Shown piece after piece: positions 5,942-6,033 of a DNA stretch of 6,033 nucleotides (its first letter is position 1; the number at the start of each line of letters is the position of its first letter). Source of the DNA: Caulobacteraceae bacterium (GTDB taxonomy: Bacteria > Pseudomonadota > Alphaproteobacteria > Caulobacterales > Caulobacteraceae); NCBI GenBank assembly GCA_030151985.1, contig JASLDZ010000205.1, positions 1-6,033 on the forward strand, written 5' to 3'. The position numbers and the translations under genes were made by a program. A model generated the notes under the pieces. The model did not search any database, was not told the DNA's origin, and saw only the letters and a program-made list of their open reading frames with translations.

Positions 5942-6033
5942 GCGGGGTCCTCCGAAGCCGCCGGCGCCTCGTTCGGGAGCGGCAACCGCAGCCGGTAGAC
6001 GCCCTTGAACGCGTCGGGGTCAACCGCCTTGCC
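5938..6033 (-). CDS. C-terminal 31 residues of an unrecognised protein (5' end outside window)
   Basis: The last 31 codons of a gene enter from the right edge, reading GKAVDPDAFKGVYRLRLPLP and then an acidic, Ala/Pro-rich tail. The stop TGA at 5940-5938 shares four bases (ATGA) with the GST start, the usual sign of a co-translated operon, which is the main reason to believe the frame. Too little is present to name a family or function. Confidence 0.6.
   Translation of the reverse strand, partial: GKAVDPDAFKGVYRLRLPLPNEAPAASEDPA
5948..5953 (-). promoter_or_regulatory. Shine-Dalgarno of the GST gene
   Basis: On the - strand, GGAGGA lies 6 nt before the GST ATG, inside the coding sequence of the upstream gene. 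It fixes the GST start and shows that this gene has its own strong ribosome entry despite the ATGA overlap. The two genes downstream of it lack such a site. Confidence 0.75.

Noticed and set aside
5114..5998. 294-codon + strand frame opposite the GST gene
   Set aside because: It is antisense to a gene with all the GST motifs and has no recognisable family features of its own.

Overview
The window is very GC-rich DNA (roughly 70% by eye) with tightly packed genes. It is most likely from an alphaproteobacterium, and I lean towards Caulobacterales (Caulobacter, Phenylobacterium or Brevundimonas type). The lean rests on base composition, four-base ATGA/GTGA gene overlaps, the glycosyltransferase 39 protein type, and intergenic palindromes built on CCCGGCGAAGGCCGGG, which I associate with that group. 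The genus is a guess.

Layout. On the + strand, positions 1-1520 hold the 3' part of an ArnT/PMT-like membrane glycosyltransferase (GT39) whose N-terminus lies outside the window. Everything else is on the - strand. Read in the direction of transcription, from right to left, it holds: the last 31 codons of an unrecognised gene (6033-5938); a glutathione S-transferase-like protein (5941-5276); a uracil-DNA glycosylase family protein (about 5274-4693); a secreted or lipoprotein-like alpha/beta hydrolase (4696-3146); and homogentisate 1,2-dioxygenase, hmgA (3009-1666). The first four of these overlap or abut (ATGA, 1 nt, GTGA), so they look like one translationally coupled operon. hmgA follows after a 136-bp gap. 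Only two gaps exceed 100 bp, one on each side of hmgA, and each is almost completely filled by one copy of a palindromic repeat with nested hairpins.

The most unusual object is the alpha/beta hydrolase. A 486-bp (162-codon) segment is tandemly duplicated in frame. The duplicated part covers the lid, the catalytic Asp strand, the catalytic His strand and the C-terminal tail, but not the nucleophile Ser. The 516-aa product therefore carries one GESMGG nucleophile and two Asp/His half-sites. The two DNA copies differ at about 28 positions by my hand count but at only 5 amino acids. The breakpoints carry a 13-bp direct repeat.

A second oddity is that the uracil-DNA glycosylase homology extends upstream of any ATG/GTG/TTG in its frame. 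The upstream part holds a Cys-x2-Cys that completes a four-cysteine pattern of the iron-sulfur type. A CTG start next to the GST stop is the simplest reading.

Functionally the window mixes envelope glycosylation, tyrosine/phenylalanine catabolism (HmgA), DNA repair and general detoxification/ester hydrolysis. I see no single pathway joining them and no defence system, CRISPR array, tRNA, rRNA or insertion sequence.
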